The notes under the pieces: model-generated
The model's input: only the letters and a program-made list of their open reading frames with translations
The model's database searches: none
Told to the model about the DNA's origin: nothing
Translations under genes and position numbers: made by a program
From: Roridomyces roridus
Taxonomy: Eukaryota > Basidiomycota > Agaricomycetes > Agaricales > Mycenaceae
DNA length: 64,000 bases
Direction: 5' to 3'
Assembly: GCA_029378245.1 (NCBI GenBank)
Contig: JARKIF010000006.1
Coordinates: forward strand, 372,001-436,000
Shown here: piece by piece, positions 32,661 through 46,000 of the stretch
Layout: the number at the start of each line of letters is the position of its first letter
Position numbering within the stretch: position 1 is the stretch's first letter

Positions 32661-35653
32661 ATGACTCGCCCTCCAGCAAATTCACGACCTTTTCACGACT
32701 CACGACCCGGGCACGACTTCGCTGCTCACAGCAGTGTAGACTGCTCAGAAGACCGCGGCCATCGAGACTGCACCACACGAGGAGATGGACACTGGAGCTC
32801 TGACGGAAGCGAATGGAGGACACGGATGAAGAGGTGCGTTGTTTGCATCTCAGAATCGTATTCATAGCTGACTTGAGCCTATTTCAAAAGCTCATCGGCA
32901 GCTTCTGCGTCTGCCAGCAGCCTGTCTTCCGGATACTCGGCTTCTGTTTCCAGTCCAGGTTTATCCTCGGCTTTATCCAGCGCGTCGTCGTTGGCCCCAA
33001 GTTCTCCCCCATCGACATGGTCGAGCTTCTCCTCGACCAGCCATTCCCTCGTTTCTGCAAGCTCTGTCTCGACCAGCAGCCCCACAAAATCGACCGTCGT
33101 ATCGGCCTCGAGCACTTCTACTCCCGTCTCCGTGACCATCAGCGGCGGCGAGGGTCCTACGACGACGCCGTCGTCATCTATGGTCACGCAGGCGAGCGAC
33201 ACTCCTCCATCGAAATCGGAAACCGTGCCACCACCGACGACGTTGGGATCCAGGACACCCCCTCCTCCTCCTCCTGCGCCGCCTTCGACTACAGCGTCGG
33301 AGACCCCACCGCCTCCTCCAGCGAGCGCGACGTCGAGTCCAGAGGCGCCTCCGACCTCGTCTCCGGATACAGAGCCTCCGGCTTCGTCGACTACGGTTTC
33401 TTCGAATACCCCGCTTTCTCCAGCGAGCACCACGTCGAGTCCAGGGGTGCCTCCGACCTCGTCTCCAGATACAGAGCCTCCGGCTTCGTCGACTACGGTT
33501 TCGGATACCCCGATTCCTCCTTCAGCGAGTACAACGTCGAGTCCAGAGGCTCCTCCCACTTCGGCTCCTGATACTGCACCTCCTTCTTCGACTACGGCCT
33601 CGGGTACGCCGTTAGCTCCTCCAGCGACTACTACGTCGACTCCAGAGGTGCCTCCGAGTTCGTCTCCTGATACGGAGCCTCCGGCTTCGTCGACTACGGT
33701 TTCGAATACCCCGCCTCCTCCTGCGAGCACGACGTCGAGTCCAGAGGCTCCTCCCAGTTCCCAGGCTCCTCCCAGTTCGTCTCCTGATACGGAGCCTCCC
33801 TCCTCGACCACAGCTTCGGAGACCCCAACGCCTCCTCCTGCGTCTACTCCAGAGGCGCCTCCGACTTCGTCTCCAGATATAGACCCTCCGGCTTCGTCGA
33901 CTACGGTTTCGAATACTCCGATTCCTCCTTCAGCGAGCGCGACGTCGAGTCCAGAGGCTCCTCCCACTTCGGCTCCTGATGCTGCATCTCCTTCTTTGAC
34001 TCCGGCCTCGGGTACGCCGCTGGCTCCATCTGTGAGCACAACGTCGAGTCCGGAGGCGTCTGCGACTTCCTCACCACTCTCTGCTCCCGGTACAACGGAT
34101 ACGTCATTCACGCTTGCAGCGGCCCCGAGCTCCAGCGGCATTGATACGTCGTCTCCCGCATTGGTGTCGAGTTCGGCTGCAGTTTCGCTCCTTCCGATTT
34201 CGACTTCAGTACTTGTCTCACCTCCGTAAGTTATAGTTCTCATCTACAAGTTGCACCAACGAACGGATATCTAGGCTCTCTTCGATGCCACCGCTCTCTG
34301 CCTCGCTCAGTGCCACCCCTACGCTATCTCCCCTCCCCTCCCTCTCAGCCCCGATGCCCATCAGCACGGTCTTCAATTCCGTTGCCCCGTCCTTGCCGCT
34401 GCTGCCCATCGAATCTCAATCCGGTATACCGAATCTCGGACTGGGCGTTGAAAATGCGCCGACCTCGATGGCCGGTAGTGATGGCGGGGATGGCGGAGGT
34501 GGGGCAGGTAATACTGGGAGCGGGTCGTTGTTCACGACTACGTTCGTGTTCACTTCACACGGGCATGTGTATACGTCCACTTCGACGGGGATTTTGGGTA
34601 CAGGGAAGCCTGTTCCGCATGATTTTGCGCATAATGTGTGTTTTTTGTTTTCTCTATACGTGACGAAAAGTTGACTTTGCCAATGTAGGTTGGCGCGATT
34701 GTCGGCGTGGCCATCGCATGTGTCGTGTTCCTCGTGTTCCTCGTACTGGGGATCTTTTGGGCGTGTGCGAGGTACCACCCGCGCAAACACCGCGAGTTCC
34801 TGCTGTACGGCCCTGCGAAAGGGTTGAGGCGTTCGCGAGGGGCGTGGCGGTCGCCTATTGACGGGGACTCGATTTATTCCCAGTCGCTCATGTCGGAGAC
34901 TGGCGAGAGTCATAATCATCGGACGACGGATGAGGATGAGATGTCCTCGTTTGTGCACGTCGAAACACCTGATTTGATTTCGTGGCAGCATGAGGAGGGC
35001 GACCCTTTCTCGGATTCCCATGCCGTGTATCTGCCCATCCAACCTTCGTCGCTTTCCATACCGACGATCCTGGCTGCGGCGGCTCAGCAACAGATCATGT
35101 CGCGCTCGACGACCATTCGGACGCCGACGCCTTCGCAGATGGGTAGTGCTCCGGGGACGCCGAGGAGTAGTTCGTTACTCAACCCTCCTCCTTTGCCTTC
35201 ATCTTCGGCGTCGACGTTGATCCTACCACCGCCTGGACCGACGCCCGAGTGGCCTGGGTTACGCAGCTCTATCGCACAGGCGGGGGCGAGGTCGAGCCCG
35301 CTCGCTGCGCCTCCTACGCCGCCCACGCCAAATGTGGAGCCGCCTACACCGACGGGTACGCCGCTTGGGTTACTTCGGCCTGGTTTGTCGAGTTTACCGG
35401 CGGGGCAATCGTATTCGTCGACGAGGACTTTTGAGGATGGGGTTGATTATTCGAGGCCGATCGTTGGTCCTGTGAACTCGGGGACTGGGAGTGGCGTTGC
35501 GGGTGGGCATGTGAGTACCATTCATTTTTTCTGACATGAGAACGGACTCCTGACGTTCCGTTGTAGATGCAGCGCTGGAGTGAGACCTCGACTGCGACTG
35601 GGGAAGGTAGTGTATTTGATGCGGCCGGGTTGTATCGGTGGATGGACGGTTAG
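32661..35653 (+). CDS. mucin-like Ser/Thr/Pro-rich single-pass membrane protein, 925 aa, 5 exons
   Basis: Exons 32661-32833, 32891-34225, 34275-34635, 34689-35510 and 35567-35653 join in phase (2778 nt). After a short charged N-terminus comes about 520 residues of Ser/Thr/Pro with imperfect repeats of about 30 residues around SSPEAPPTSSPDTEPPASST, an expected O-glycosylated stalk. TTFVFTSHGHVYTSTSTG precedes the helix VGAIVGVAIACVVFLVFLVL, then a Cys and basic residues (ARYHPRKHR). The tail of about 300 residues is cytosolic, with DEDEMSSF and several Pro-rich patches. Likely a wall-spanning sensor or adhesin; no ligand-binding domain is seen. No signal peptide follows the chosen ATG, so an upstream exon or a type III anchor is possible. 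The antisense frame of 454 codons is a codon-bias shadow. Confidence 0.78.
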
Positions 35654-36560
35654 GAATAGTAATAGTTGTGGACTTGACAATTACATAAATAAAGTATACT
35701 ACGCATGTAAGATACATACATACCCCTACCGTGGCCACTCAAGTTCATGTATTTACTGACATACTTGGTTGACGGTGCAATTTAGACATTGTTTTTTCGA
35801 GTGTTGGGGGTTATAATGGGCTCCTTGAGGGGTAGGACTGGTAACACGAAATGTCTTCATTCGGTGGCGTCTCGTTCGATCCGAGCTTCACTGCTACATC
35901 CCTCATTTCTGGGCCCCCTTTTTTAGTAGGATTCTCAATCTGCCATCCCGAGTACATACATACATACATACAGAAACACTGGATTGAGGATTTCGAAATC
36001 TGTAAGTATCCGGGATTCCGTTTGGTTACTACCGAGAACTCGTGCTATGCTTGCTGGCTAGCTCCCTGAATACCAGTATCTTTCTCACTGGCGTCTCTCG
36101 TTCGATTCGACTGCGAGCGTGAGAAATGGAATCTTGCATATGATCAATTTTTTTGCATGCCGTCCAACGGGGATTCAACGGTAGTTGAGTGGCTAGTAAT
36201 GTCCTCTTCATGGACCTCAATGCTCACGCCTGCTGAATATTGATCATCAATGGCGAAAGACGTCTCGTTCGATTCGAAGGTCCGAAATGTCGGAGGTCAG
36301 ATTCTTTTTTTTTGCAAGTTACACGCTGAACAATCCTGTCTTTTCGTTTGTCAGCGATGTGATGTTTTTGTTGGTGCGCTGGATGCACACGTTCCGAGTT
36401 CGAGGGTTCTCAGAATTTCCTGTCAGTGGTTCGTGAATCGGTGGTGGTGTGTAGACCAGTACCTTGGATGGGCCATGGCTGACTAGCAGGCCCTGATTAT
36501 TTGAATCTCTTTCCCACTAGCGTCTCGCAGGAGCCGTGTTTGAGTCAACGTCCACTCGCG
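35654..36560 (+). repeat. cluster of Pol III-like (tRNA-derived) units
   Basis: Three clear units and one weak one in 700 bp: GGCGTCTCGTTCGATCCGAG (35861) then CCCCCTTTTTT; CTGGCGTCTCTCGTTCGATT (36083) then CAATTTTTTTGCA; GACGTCTCGTTCGATTCGA (36259) then TTCTTTTTTTTTGCA; and ACTAGCGTCTCGCAGG (36518). Upstream of several is a TGGCTAG A-box-like word. Each looks like a short Pol III transcription unit (B box, then oligo-T stop). No protein frame. Confidence 0.5.
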
Positions 36561-37117
36561 GACGTTCACTACACAACAAGCAAATGGATGGCATGGATGT
36601 CCTGTCCTATTTTCTTACTCGCAAGCAATCGACTCCCGTGTCGGTATATAGCACACAAATGCAATTTCGTACTGCACATTCCGAGTCCGAGGTGGAGGGC
36701 TTTCAGGGATTCATCGACTGATACGACTTACTGCCTCCTCGTTCAATCCGAGCGTCAGCGATAATGGATATTTGGATGGAAGGGACGCATGAACTTGTGA
36801 CTCCGCTCCGCTGACGATATTACGCATGTTACTAGCACAAGGTCCCAAATTCCGGTGTTTCCCAGTCCCAAAGTGAGGCAACCCAGTTGGATATCTTTCT
36901 TTTCGGCACCGTTGCGTCGGAGGCAACCACTGCAAGGGGGATTGAGTATTTGGTAGACAGCTCAAGTCGGTCGAACATAACACTCTGGGGCACGACAGAT
37001 GCGCGGGAGGCTTCTTCGGGGGCGGCTGAATCATTCAGCGCTTCACACGAAGTGTGAGTCATATGGAAGAAGTAGTTGTCAATCTCACCGATTCCCTGAG
37101 ATGGCTCCGTGGTGGCT
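36561..37117. other. intergenic, no gene
   Basis: A minus-strand frame (36832-37233) overlaps the end of the kinase-like gene but has no supporting family features; it could be an alternative 3' exon. Confidence 0.35.
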
Positions 37118-39091
37118 TCATCTTGGTCTTGAACTTGTACCTCGTAAACTACGCCACCAGGGTAAATTGGAACCGGAAGCCGACTCGGAGGACGGTTGCG
37201 ACGCACCGTGCCCGAATGATTCCTCTGCTTCACCCGAGAGTTGGAATAAAGGTTGCCCCAGATGAATCGCGAGTTCCTGACTATCGGGGTCGAATCCTTT
37301 GAAAGCGTGCAACGTTCGAAGTGCCTGGTAAACCTTTGTATCCCAGGACTTTCCCCAAAATGTCATGCTCATCTCTACTGCCGGAAACCCATGGCTGGTG
37401 GCCTCTTCCGCGTTCAGCCGATCCTGCCCGGATGGATCGAAAGACCAAAAATAAGGACATTCGGGCCACTGAGGGGAGTTCGAGCTGCTCAAAAGGTCAT
37501 TGGATGGACACAGGAATAGATACCCTCCGGAGTTCTCTTTGTTTGACGCCGGTCTCATCATATGGGCGTAGGTGGCCAAGCTATCAATGAGTACTGTGAA
37601 TTCGGTCAACTGAGAAAAGTGGAGAACAAGGTACCGACCATATGCATCGTGTGCGGAAATTATTCCGAGTCGTTTGAATGTATGATTGGCTTGAGACATC
37701 CACATGTCCCCGAAATCCGGCTCGATCGACCACATTAGCAACGCGGAGTTTCCAAATATTTCCTCCGAGTTGAACCTTGACTTGATTCTGTCAGGTTCTT
37801 CGTGGCGAATGAAGATGTGACTGACCGTGTCCATCCATCATCCATTACTGTCGCTGTCGCGTCATACCTCTGCCATAGCCAAGGTCTACATTTCATGCAG
37901 CCGTCCGGAAGAAATGCAACTTCGACGTTATCACGGTGATTCTCTTGCGGAAAACTGGGCCCGGGACTGAATACGACCGCCCCAGCCCGCATATCGGTGT
38001 GTTGACCTGGATCGATCCAAAAATTGTGGACTTTGGAGAGTGCCTGAATGCTGATGTGATGGAAGTCGGATATCGACATGGCCCCCAAGGCTTTGGTCTC
38101 CCAGGTTGAATCGTTGCAATCAACGTGGCCGGCAAGACTGAAGTCCAAATGCCGAAACGATGAGTGTGGAGCCCTGATATCGCTTCGCTCAAGGTCTATG
38201 CAAAGTCGACCAGATGAACCACGTATCCACTTGGTCCCATCCTGACTGGTGTGAGTAGGCTCTTTTAGGCAGGGTTGGGCACTCACATCGAACGAGTCGC
38301 CGAACTCTGCGTAAACACTCTACTTGTGTGCGGTGAGCTCATAGAGCAAGGATCTCGGTGGGGAGATGACACTGACCATGAACTCGGCGCGCTTTTGCGG
38401 AATGTATTGAATATCCAGGCCAGAAGTAAAGCGGCACATACCCAAAGCGCAAGCAGATAAATCTGCTGAATAGTCGATGCCTGACGGAGGTCCCAGTAAT
38501 CCTCGTATGGCATCAGATCTAGCCAAGCCTGGGGTTCATTTCCGCGGTTCAAATGGACGCGAGAGAGCGGACCATCGTGTACAATAACAACATGTTTCCC
38601 ACCAATATCAGAAACACCGAAGATCTGGAGGATGTTTGGATGCCTGGGACACAAAATGTATTTCGGGGCAAGCACTTTCAATCAAGGCTCACCACAGACA
38701 CGCGTGTCGTGAGATCTATTGACGACAGTCCTACATCAGAGAACGCAAGTAGCAGGTCTGACGGCGCAACGGAGGGTCACACACCTCTTCGGCATTTTCC
38801 CCATCGAACAAGAGGACCGACCTCTCAGTGTGCTCTTGAATTTTGCCCGAAAACATACGGCGCCTGATGACGGTGCCACGCCGCGGCAAGGACGTGGCCA
38901 GGTGGTCGCTCAGGTGAATCTCCCGCTGCAGATTGATCTCTCCCCGGCCAATCCACTTGAAATCTGACGCAGACGGCGAGTTTGGCAGAGTGATGGCTTA
39001 CAAACAGGTGACATACGCTCATGAGGACTCTGGACAGTGTTGTGTATGTTGACCTGGCTTGTAAATGTCCCACCCGTAACGCGCAGGTGTC
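37118..39091 (-). CDS. degenerate protein-kinase-like agaricomycete protein, 5' end separated by a LINE insertion
   Basis: Minus-strand exons match, in order, an agaricomycete family with a decayed kinase N-lobe. LRVTGGTFTSQVNIHNTV (about 39080) is the N-terminal strand often preceding it. FKWIGRGEINLQREIHL (about 38960) and RRRMFSGKIQEHTERSVLLF (about 38870) follow, then RHPNILQIFG (about 38650). TKWIRGSSGRLCIDLE lies at about 38250 and DGWTR at about 37840. DMWMSQANHTFKRLGI, GGYLFLCPSN, CPYFWSFDP, FWGKSWDTKVYQALR and KGFDPDSQELAIHLGQPLF follow to about 37200. The stop is at 37118. Catalytic HRD and DFG motifs are not seen, so kinase activity is unlikely. A LINE (39107-49410) sits at its 5' border, so the copy is probably disrupted or has lost its promoter. 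Exon ends are approximate. Confidence 0.6.
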
Positions 39092-39106
39092 GAGAGTGCG
39101 GGAACC
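39092..39106. repeat. LINE target-site duplication, left copy
   Basis: GAGAGTGCGGGAACC, 15 bp, identical to 49411-49425 directly after the poly-A tail. It defines the LINE 5' end at 39107. Confidence 0.9.
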
Positions 39107-39571
39107 GGGGGGGCTTCTTGATCCGTAACCACCACCATAACCTGATGATGGCGCCGTATAAGAAATTCCCCCCGTCGCATATCAGCGACCGGGAGGCCAT
39201 CCAACCTCTCGCCCACGATCCAAGGTGGGAACCCACGATCCCAGGTGGGCCTCCGATCAAAGGAGAAGAGCCTATAGGGCTGTATGTAAAAGCGGAATCC
39301 AAACGCTGTGCCGCCATCACTGAGCACGAGTCGTGAATCTACACCTAAATACGACCTCCACATACTCCGCGACAACGTCGAGAGCGCCAATGGAAACGGC
39401 CCACACGAAGCTATGAAAACATGCAGAAAAAACGGGGCTCGCTAAGCCGCCGCTGACGTGGCAGGCGGCACATAAATTTCTTAGCCGACGCCGCCCACAT
39501 CTACCGCTCAGCCTCGCGCAGCAACAGAAAGCAAGTGAGATACCCACAGGCCGCTAAGGGAGAGCTAACCC

Positions 39572-42500
39572 ACGAACAGCCTGGAGAAATCCGACGGCTC
39601 AAACAAAAGTCGCAAGACATCCCGCCTCGACGCCCCCGAGCAGAACCCCGAGGAGGAGAGACAGTCACCGGTCAAACGGTACGAACGGAAGGCTACCCTA
39701 GCCCAGCAACGCTTCCGCTCGACCTCACCCTCCCCCCTCCCACGAGGCGCTAACGCACGCACCCTACTCGACCTCTACCCCCGAGACGCACGCTTCCAAT
39801 ACGAAGGCGAGGACACCATCATCCCCACATCACCTCCAGACGACGAGCCCCCTCCTCCCCCTGCCACCAACAACCCAGACCCATCCCCAAAAGCCACCCC
39901 CCTCGCAATGGACTTAGACCCCCGCGCCGTCTGGATGGCAGCCTCGCCTACCGCCACCGAAAAAAACCCACACCTCCGAGTGGATGCCGACCCCGAGGGA
40001 CCCGACGACATAGCCCACTATGCGGCGTTCCAGGCAACCAACACGGAGTGGGACCTACCCGTCATCCCCCTCCACATCGCTCTTGCCAACATCAAGGAGA
40101 CCACCCGGAAAACGGTGACAGCCAACCCCGACAAGTACCTTGTCGTCACCGTCTTCAGCGGCGGCGTGGTACTCTTCGACAAATACGCCAACCTCCGGAA
40201 CGACGTCCAAACGTCGCTCGGCGAGATAGCGATGATACGCAGCGTCACGCGCACTAGTGTATAGTAGATAGCTCGAGTAGGTAATGTCCTAGAAGTAGAC
40301 CGCGAAGCGATACAACTCCACAACACACTAACCACAAAACACACACAACACACACACAATTCCTTGACTAGCACGCTGACACCTAACGGTTGAGTTCGGG
40401 GTCGTCTGAAGTATACAGATAAGACTGATACTCCGCGGTTTGGTTCTCGGAAGCTTGTAGGTTGGCTCTCGAGGTTTCACACCAAGTTCAATGTCTTTTG
40501 AACTAAGAGGAATCTCTTGACTGGTTTGTAGACTGCTCACAACGAACACGAGGTTACGATGTTAAAAGGTTTTATATTTTATTGACTGAAACACACAATA
40601 TCCAAACACCAATACAACTTCGATACAACACGAAGAGGAACTATAGCACAGAGGGCAACCCACTACCCCTTAAGTATGTTACTATAGCTGACCCAAGTTG
40701 AACCAGAGCTCGGGTGCCTTTGATATTGCATCTAAGCTAAGAGAAATGATACAACAAATCTCCGCGGAAGTCACAAGACTGCACTATAACCACAGATCAA
40801 GCTTCGACCCAATGTCTAGGCAAGAAGGCGTACAATGCAATGCTGCAAGGGCGGGATCTACAGGCCTTATATACTACTCCCTACTGGTCTGATGATATAA
40901 CTACTATTACGCGCCTGCCATCCCTATTTCCGTACTTTCCCTATAACCCTAGGTGCCCTGTCACCTATATTACATCCCCTCGAACCGCTTCGCGTGGTCC
41001 TGTTGCTTATGTTGCTGCTTGGCCCGTCTGATCGGTGGTCATGCCGCCTTGGCATTCGAGCCGATTGGCCTGGTAATTTGATTCCGTCGTTTCATTACAC
41101 TCTCTTGCTGAGCCAGCTCCCATTATGACTACAGCCCTCGACCCAGGTCCATAAATAACCTCGGTCCGCCATCTTCGCCATCCAGAGCTTACTCCTGGCA
41201 TATTCTGTCAGACGCGATCATCGCTCTGATCGTCTGCCGCGACTCCGCCGCTTTTCATGATCATGATCGTACTCGGATCAGTTCTCGATCATACTAGTGT
41301 GCCTGCGCGAGTTCGACTCGCCCACTTGTCATCTCTTTTCTGGGTGTCTCTGCAATACCGGAACGAATAGTAGTATTTCCTCCAACTCGCCTACGCGAGC
41401 CACTCTGTTTGTATACATATATATAGACTTATACCGGTCCGCGAGGTACTCCGCGAACCTTGTCATGATAGTACTGCGCGTCCGCGCAACCTTCGTCTTT
41501 GCTCTATAGCTAGTCTAGCTCATTTCTGAATACACCTGGGCTTGGTATATCTCCTTGGGTATGGTATCTCCACAAGTAGTAGTCCCCGCGAACCGCCTAT
41601 TGGAGTCACTACAACCGACCACTTGAACGAACAGCCAAGCGTAGTGTACTGACGACTTGTACTTGTCTCATTAATACACGAATAGCGACACGGAGCTCGG
41701 TCCTATCCCTTATTGTATATCACCTGACAGAGGCATTGGTGTGCGCACCAAAACAGCTAATTAGCCAGATTTCACGCGTGCGAAATACGCAGTCGTATCA
41801 GCGAGCAAAGACAAGCTCAAGATCGTACGCTCTGCCTTCGAGAAAGAACCCTCGACCCTTCGCCGCGCAGGCAAATTCGATAGATACGCACCCCCCTTCG
41901 TCTTCCTGGCAGAGGTCACGGACGCCGTCGTCCGCAAGGCACTGCTGCGTGCACCCACCTACGCGCACAGCAAGATCCTCGCCTTCCACGTGACACCGGT
42001 GGACACCTCGGTCCTCTCGTGGTGCATCGCGTTCTTCAGGACCGAGCTCGAGGGAGAAGCAGCCGAGGTCGGACGCTCACTCTGCTGGGCCGCATACACC
42101 ACCTGGCAAGAAACTGCCACCATACGCGCGCTCATAGACCGGGGTACGCAGGCCGGGAGCAAGGCAACGCGTGATGAACGTTTCGAGAAGTTCACGTCGA
42201 CACTCGACTACCGATTCATCGAGCACGACAGCGACCCCGTGTACGTCCTCATGGCACAGCCCTTCACCGCCGACGTCAAGATGTGGGACGAATTCCGCAG
42301 CGCCGCCCGGATTACCTGCATGGATGGCATCCACGCGTTCTACCCGCACGCCAACACCGACAAGGGGCCCAACATCTGTGCCGAGTGCAAGCTCGACAGC
42401 CACCCAAAGTACGCCTGCTGCTTCAGCGTGCGTGACAAGTCCTGGTGGGGACCCGGTGACCTCCAGACCATCACCAAAACTCTGAGGGACGGGGAATCAG

Positions 42501-42628
42501 ATGACTCCGCCGCGGCGGGTCGCGGTTGCAGAACGACAGATATCGCAGCAACTGGCGAGGCTCTCGCCGGGGTGGATCACGCCGCTAGCTTACATATAAC
42601 CATCATATCTCCCTCCGTCTCTGAATAA
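39572..42628 (+). pseudogene. LINE ORF1 (gag-like), interrupted and without ATG
   Basis: Reading 39572-40251 plus 41779-42628 gives one 509-residue frame once the 1520-bp insertion and one TSD copy are taken out. The frame would begin at 39572 where ACG stands in place of ATG, right after an in-frame TAA. The N-terminal part is charged and disordered. Then comes YAAFQATNTEWDLPVIPLHI, typical of agaricomycete LINE ORF1, and a C-terminal Cys cluster ICAECKLDSHPKYACC (about 42370-42420), a likely RNA-binding knuckle. It would coat the LINE RNA. The insertion splits VTR-AKYA. Confidence 0.78.
40252..41771. mobile_element. 1520-bp insertion in LINE ORF1 with 7-bp TSD, class unknown
   Basis: TCACGCG stands on both sides (40245-40251 and 41772-41778), and exact removal restores the ORF1 frame, which fixes the borders. 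The ends are CACTAGTGTATAG and TTAGCCAGATT: no TIR, no TG...CA. The interior has CA/AC-rich stretches (about 40320-40365), no long frames, and reads in places like LTR sequence on the minus strand (TGTAGTGACTCC at 41613 reading down). No known class is assigned. Confidence 0.6.
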
Positions 42629-43002
42629 ATCCTATAGAATTGTTTCTAATTATTTCTGCCTAAGGAGGGAACCGAGTCTGGGATCGAAGAAAACGCCTTG
42701 ATCAAAGCAAGACGCAACCCGAGCCTGCCTAATTTACTGACTGTATGCAGATACAGGACAGGAAGCAGGGGAGGGAATTGCGTGGGGGCTGTGAGGGTCA
42801 ATAGACCCGAACGGCCCTCGCGCCGCAACGGCGGGGTTATTTAACCGGGGTCCGCCAGCCAGCAGTCCTGGCACGCTAGTCGGAACACGCAGTGCTCCCA
42901 AGAAGCACTGCAAGTGACGGTTAGTGAACCCCAAAACGGTAGGACAAGAGGCTGGCATCCTTCGCGGGGAGACCAGCCTGCCCTAACCCATGAATAGCGA
43001 CT
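42629..43002. other. LINE inter-ORF spacer
   Basis: Non-coding 374 bp between ORF1 stop and ORF2 start. An upstream ATG at 42989 opens a 12-codon frame. Confidence 0.5.
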
Positions 43003-46000
43003 ATGAACCTCGAAAACATACACACTAACTGGGCAAACTACACAGCATTGGCAATGGGTAACTCGGGCACTGGAGGGAGCGAGAGCTCCGCCACCGGCAC
43101 CCGTCTCACCAATGAAAGAGCCCAGAGTGGAGGGGATCAAATGACCGGCGGAAGCCCCTTCTTAGTGGGACGGCCGCTGGTAACTCCGGGTGAATCCAAC
43201 ACCCAGGGGGGCACAAATCCAAGTGCTTGTGCATATCCAATGCACCGGTCACATCCAAATGACCGCGATCGTCAATCACAAGGCGATCCCAGCGCATCCA
43301 ATGCTGGCCAGCGAATCCAAGCTGAAGACACCGATCGAGGTGTGCGTATATCACAAACGCAGGGGAGTATCGACGGAAGTCACCCCCAACACCCCCGAGC
43401 CAACGGGGAGGACCAGAATCACGGCCCTAACCCACCTCCTCAGCCGCCACCACTGCAGCAAAACCCCATCCGACAACTCCCTGGAGCCACACAGGCTAAA
43501 AAAGGGAAGAGAAAGAAGAACCTGAAGGCGTCCGTTAAATTCTCCGCGCTGAATATCAAAGGGATCGGGCACGCAAGCGCGTGGCACCCGCAAAATAAAT
43601 GGTATCATGTTTGGCAAACAATGCGAGAGGAAAAAGTAGGCATACTTGTCGTAGGGGAAGCACACCTCAACGATGCACGGTGCGAGAGCATCCGAAGCTT
43701 GTTTGGTCGCAAAATGGACATCGTGTACTCGAAAGACCCCGACACACCCAACGCCAAGGGAGTAGCCATCGCACTAAACAAAAACTTTGTCAACACCGAC
43801 GACATTAGAACAACAGAGATAAAGGGCGCGCACTTCTGCTCGAATTCAAAAGCTACAGGGACAAACCATTTGCAATCCTAGGGGTGTATGCGCCGAACGC
43901 CCCGGGAGAGAATGCGGCCTTCTGGCGAGAACTCCAAGCCTTCTTTGAAAATAATCCGAATGTTCCCCGCCCGGATGCACTAGGAGGGGACCTGAACTTT
44001 GTCGAGGACGCGCTTGACAGACTGCCGAGCAGAGAGGACCCGGATAACCCTGTCTCGGCCTTTGACGACCTTAAAGTATATCTTCAGCTGATCGATGGCT
44101 GGAGAGCAACATACCCGACGACAAGAGCATACACATATTGTCAAACAGCCACGGGCTCACAATCCAGAATAGATAGGATTTATGTCAAGAGACACGTCTT
44201 CGACAACACATACAAATGGGAAATCAAGACCGTCGGGATACCAACAGACCACCGGATGGTCTCGGTCCGGATATCAAGCGCAAAGGCACCTGAGATCGGC
44301 AAAGGAAGATGGGAATGGCCAGCACATATCATGAAGGACAAAACACTAAGCACATACCTTAAAGAACGAGGAATGTCGCTCCTCTCTAACCTCGACATGA
44401 TCAAAAACTGGCCGGAACGAGACCTGAAATGCAATGCACAAACCCTGTTTGCGGGGTACAAGAGGGACGCCGAAGACAAAGCCCGAGAGCGTTCGAAGAT
44501 AGTTGTATCCAGGATCCAGAGGGAGATACGAGAAGTCGAGCTTAAATTGGAGGCCATCCTCAATGATCCTGGGCTCAACGAGGAAGAGCAAAAACTATCA
44601 GCTGCAATCCTGACGGAGAAACTGACCAAACTGGAAAGGAGGAGACACAACGATCGCCGGGCACAAACCCAGGCACGGGGCAAACTTGAGACAGAGGTAA
44701 TAGGCCGCGTCTGGACAGCAATGAACAAACAATCCAAGCCTAGAGAAATGATCCACCGGCTGCAGGACGGCAACCTGCCCAACGGAGACATCAAGTATGA
44801 GTATAACTCACGACGAATGGCCGGTATCGCGCGGAAGCACCACAATTCCATCCAAAAGGACCGAAGAGAAACGGCCCCGGACCTCCGGGATCACACAATA
44901 GATGTGGTACTGCAAAGAACGGTCAGGAAAGTCACTGAGACGCAAGCAGAAAAGTTAAAGCGCCTACTCACCCGAGACGAGGTGGAAGAAGCACTGAGGC
45001 TATCGGCAAATTTCAAAGCTCCCGGCCTTGATGGCATAAATTACGAGGTCTGGAAAACTCTGCACGCCCGATTCCAAACCGATAGCGCAAATAACAAACT
45101 GGCCTTTGACATCATACATGTTTTCCAAACGGTATTCAATGACATAGAAACACACGGTGTAGTAGAAAACACCAGATTCTCCGAGAGCTGGATGTGCCCG
45201 ATATACAAAAAAAATGATAAATCAGACATCGCAAATTACAGGTCAATCTCGCTGTTGAACACCGATTACAAGATCTTCACAAAAGCGCTCACCATAAAGC
45301 TGGCAGAGGTGGCCCCAGGACTCATACACCCTAACCAGGCAGGCTTCGTCCCCGGACGACACATCTACGACCAAATCTGGTTAACCAAAAGGATTATTGA
45401 ACTCGCGGAAGTATGGCACATATACTGTGCGCAAATTCATGGCGGGTACATCTCATTTGGTCTCAGGGTTTTCAGTTGCAACTGACATGTTGGGTACCGA
45501 AAAGCTTACAACCTTGAGCATGGGTTACATGTGTGGTGAGCAAGCTCGCAACCCAGTATGGGATGCTTTCATGTTCAATTGGATGCAGAGATGGAGTTGG
45601 TGGTAGAGAAATTTCTGAGGTTTGATGGGAGTGATTTGAAAATTGATGATCCTTCCTTGCCGAATTCCACAAATGGAAATTGGCGATCATTTCACTCATC
45701 TCTGAGCACCCAAATGCCTCGGGGCATACTCTCAAGGTTCACAGACACACATAATGGTATTCCACATGCTGTAGGCTGTATTCTGACTCCCTTCCAGCTG
45801 TCCCGGTCGTATGACCTTCATAATGGGGTACAGATAAAAATTTGAACTACACAAGCAATCTTCAGCTCTGTGGAGACGAGTGGCATCAAAACTAACCATA
45901 TAGCATACCGGACGCTTGCCAGATGCATCCCGTCTCAATCCGGCTGTCCAATCCGATGTTCATCCTTCCGTGGGGCGGCGCCGAGGGGCCGGATTGATCC

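Noticed and set aside
32879..34243. 454-codon minus-strand Gly/Asp/Val-rich frame
   Set aside because: It is the antisense of the Ser/Thr/Pro repeat exon of the 32661-35653 gene; repeated TCG/ACG/CCT codons keep the opposite strand open. The plus-strand model has phase-consistent introns and a transmembrane helix.
40524..41613. Solo LTR reading TGTAG...CTACA
   Set aside because: Ends look LTR-like, but the flanking five bases do not match and the true insertion borders, set by the ORF1 frame and TCACGCG, lie outside.
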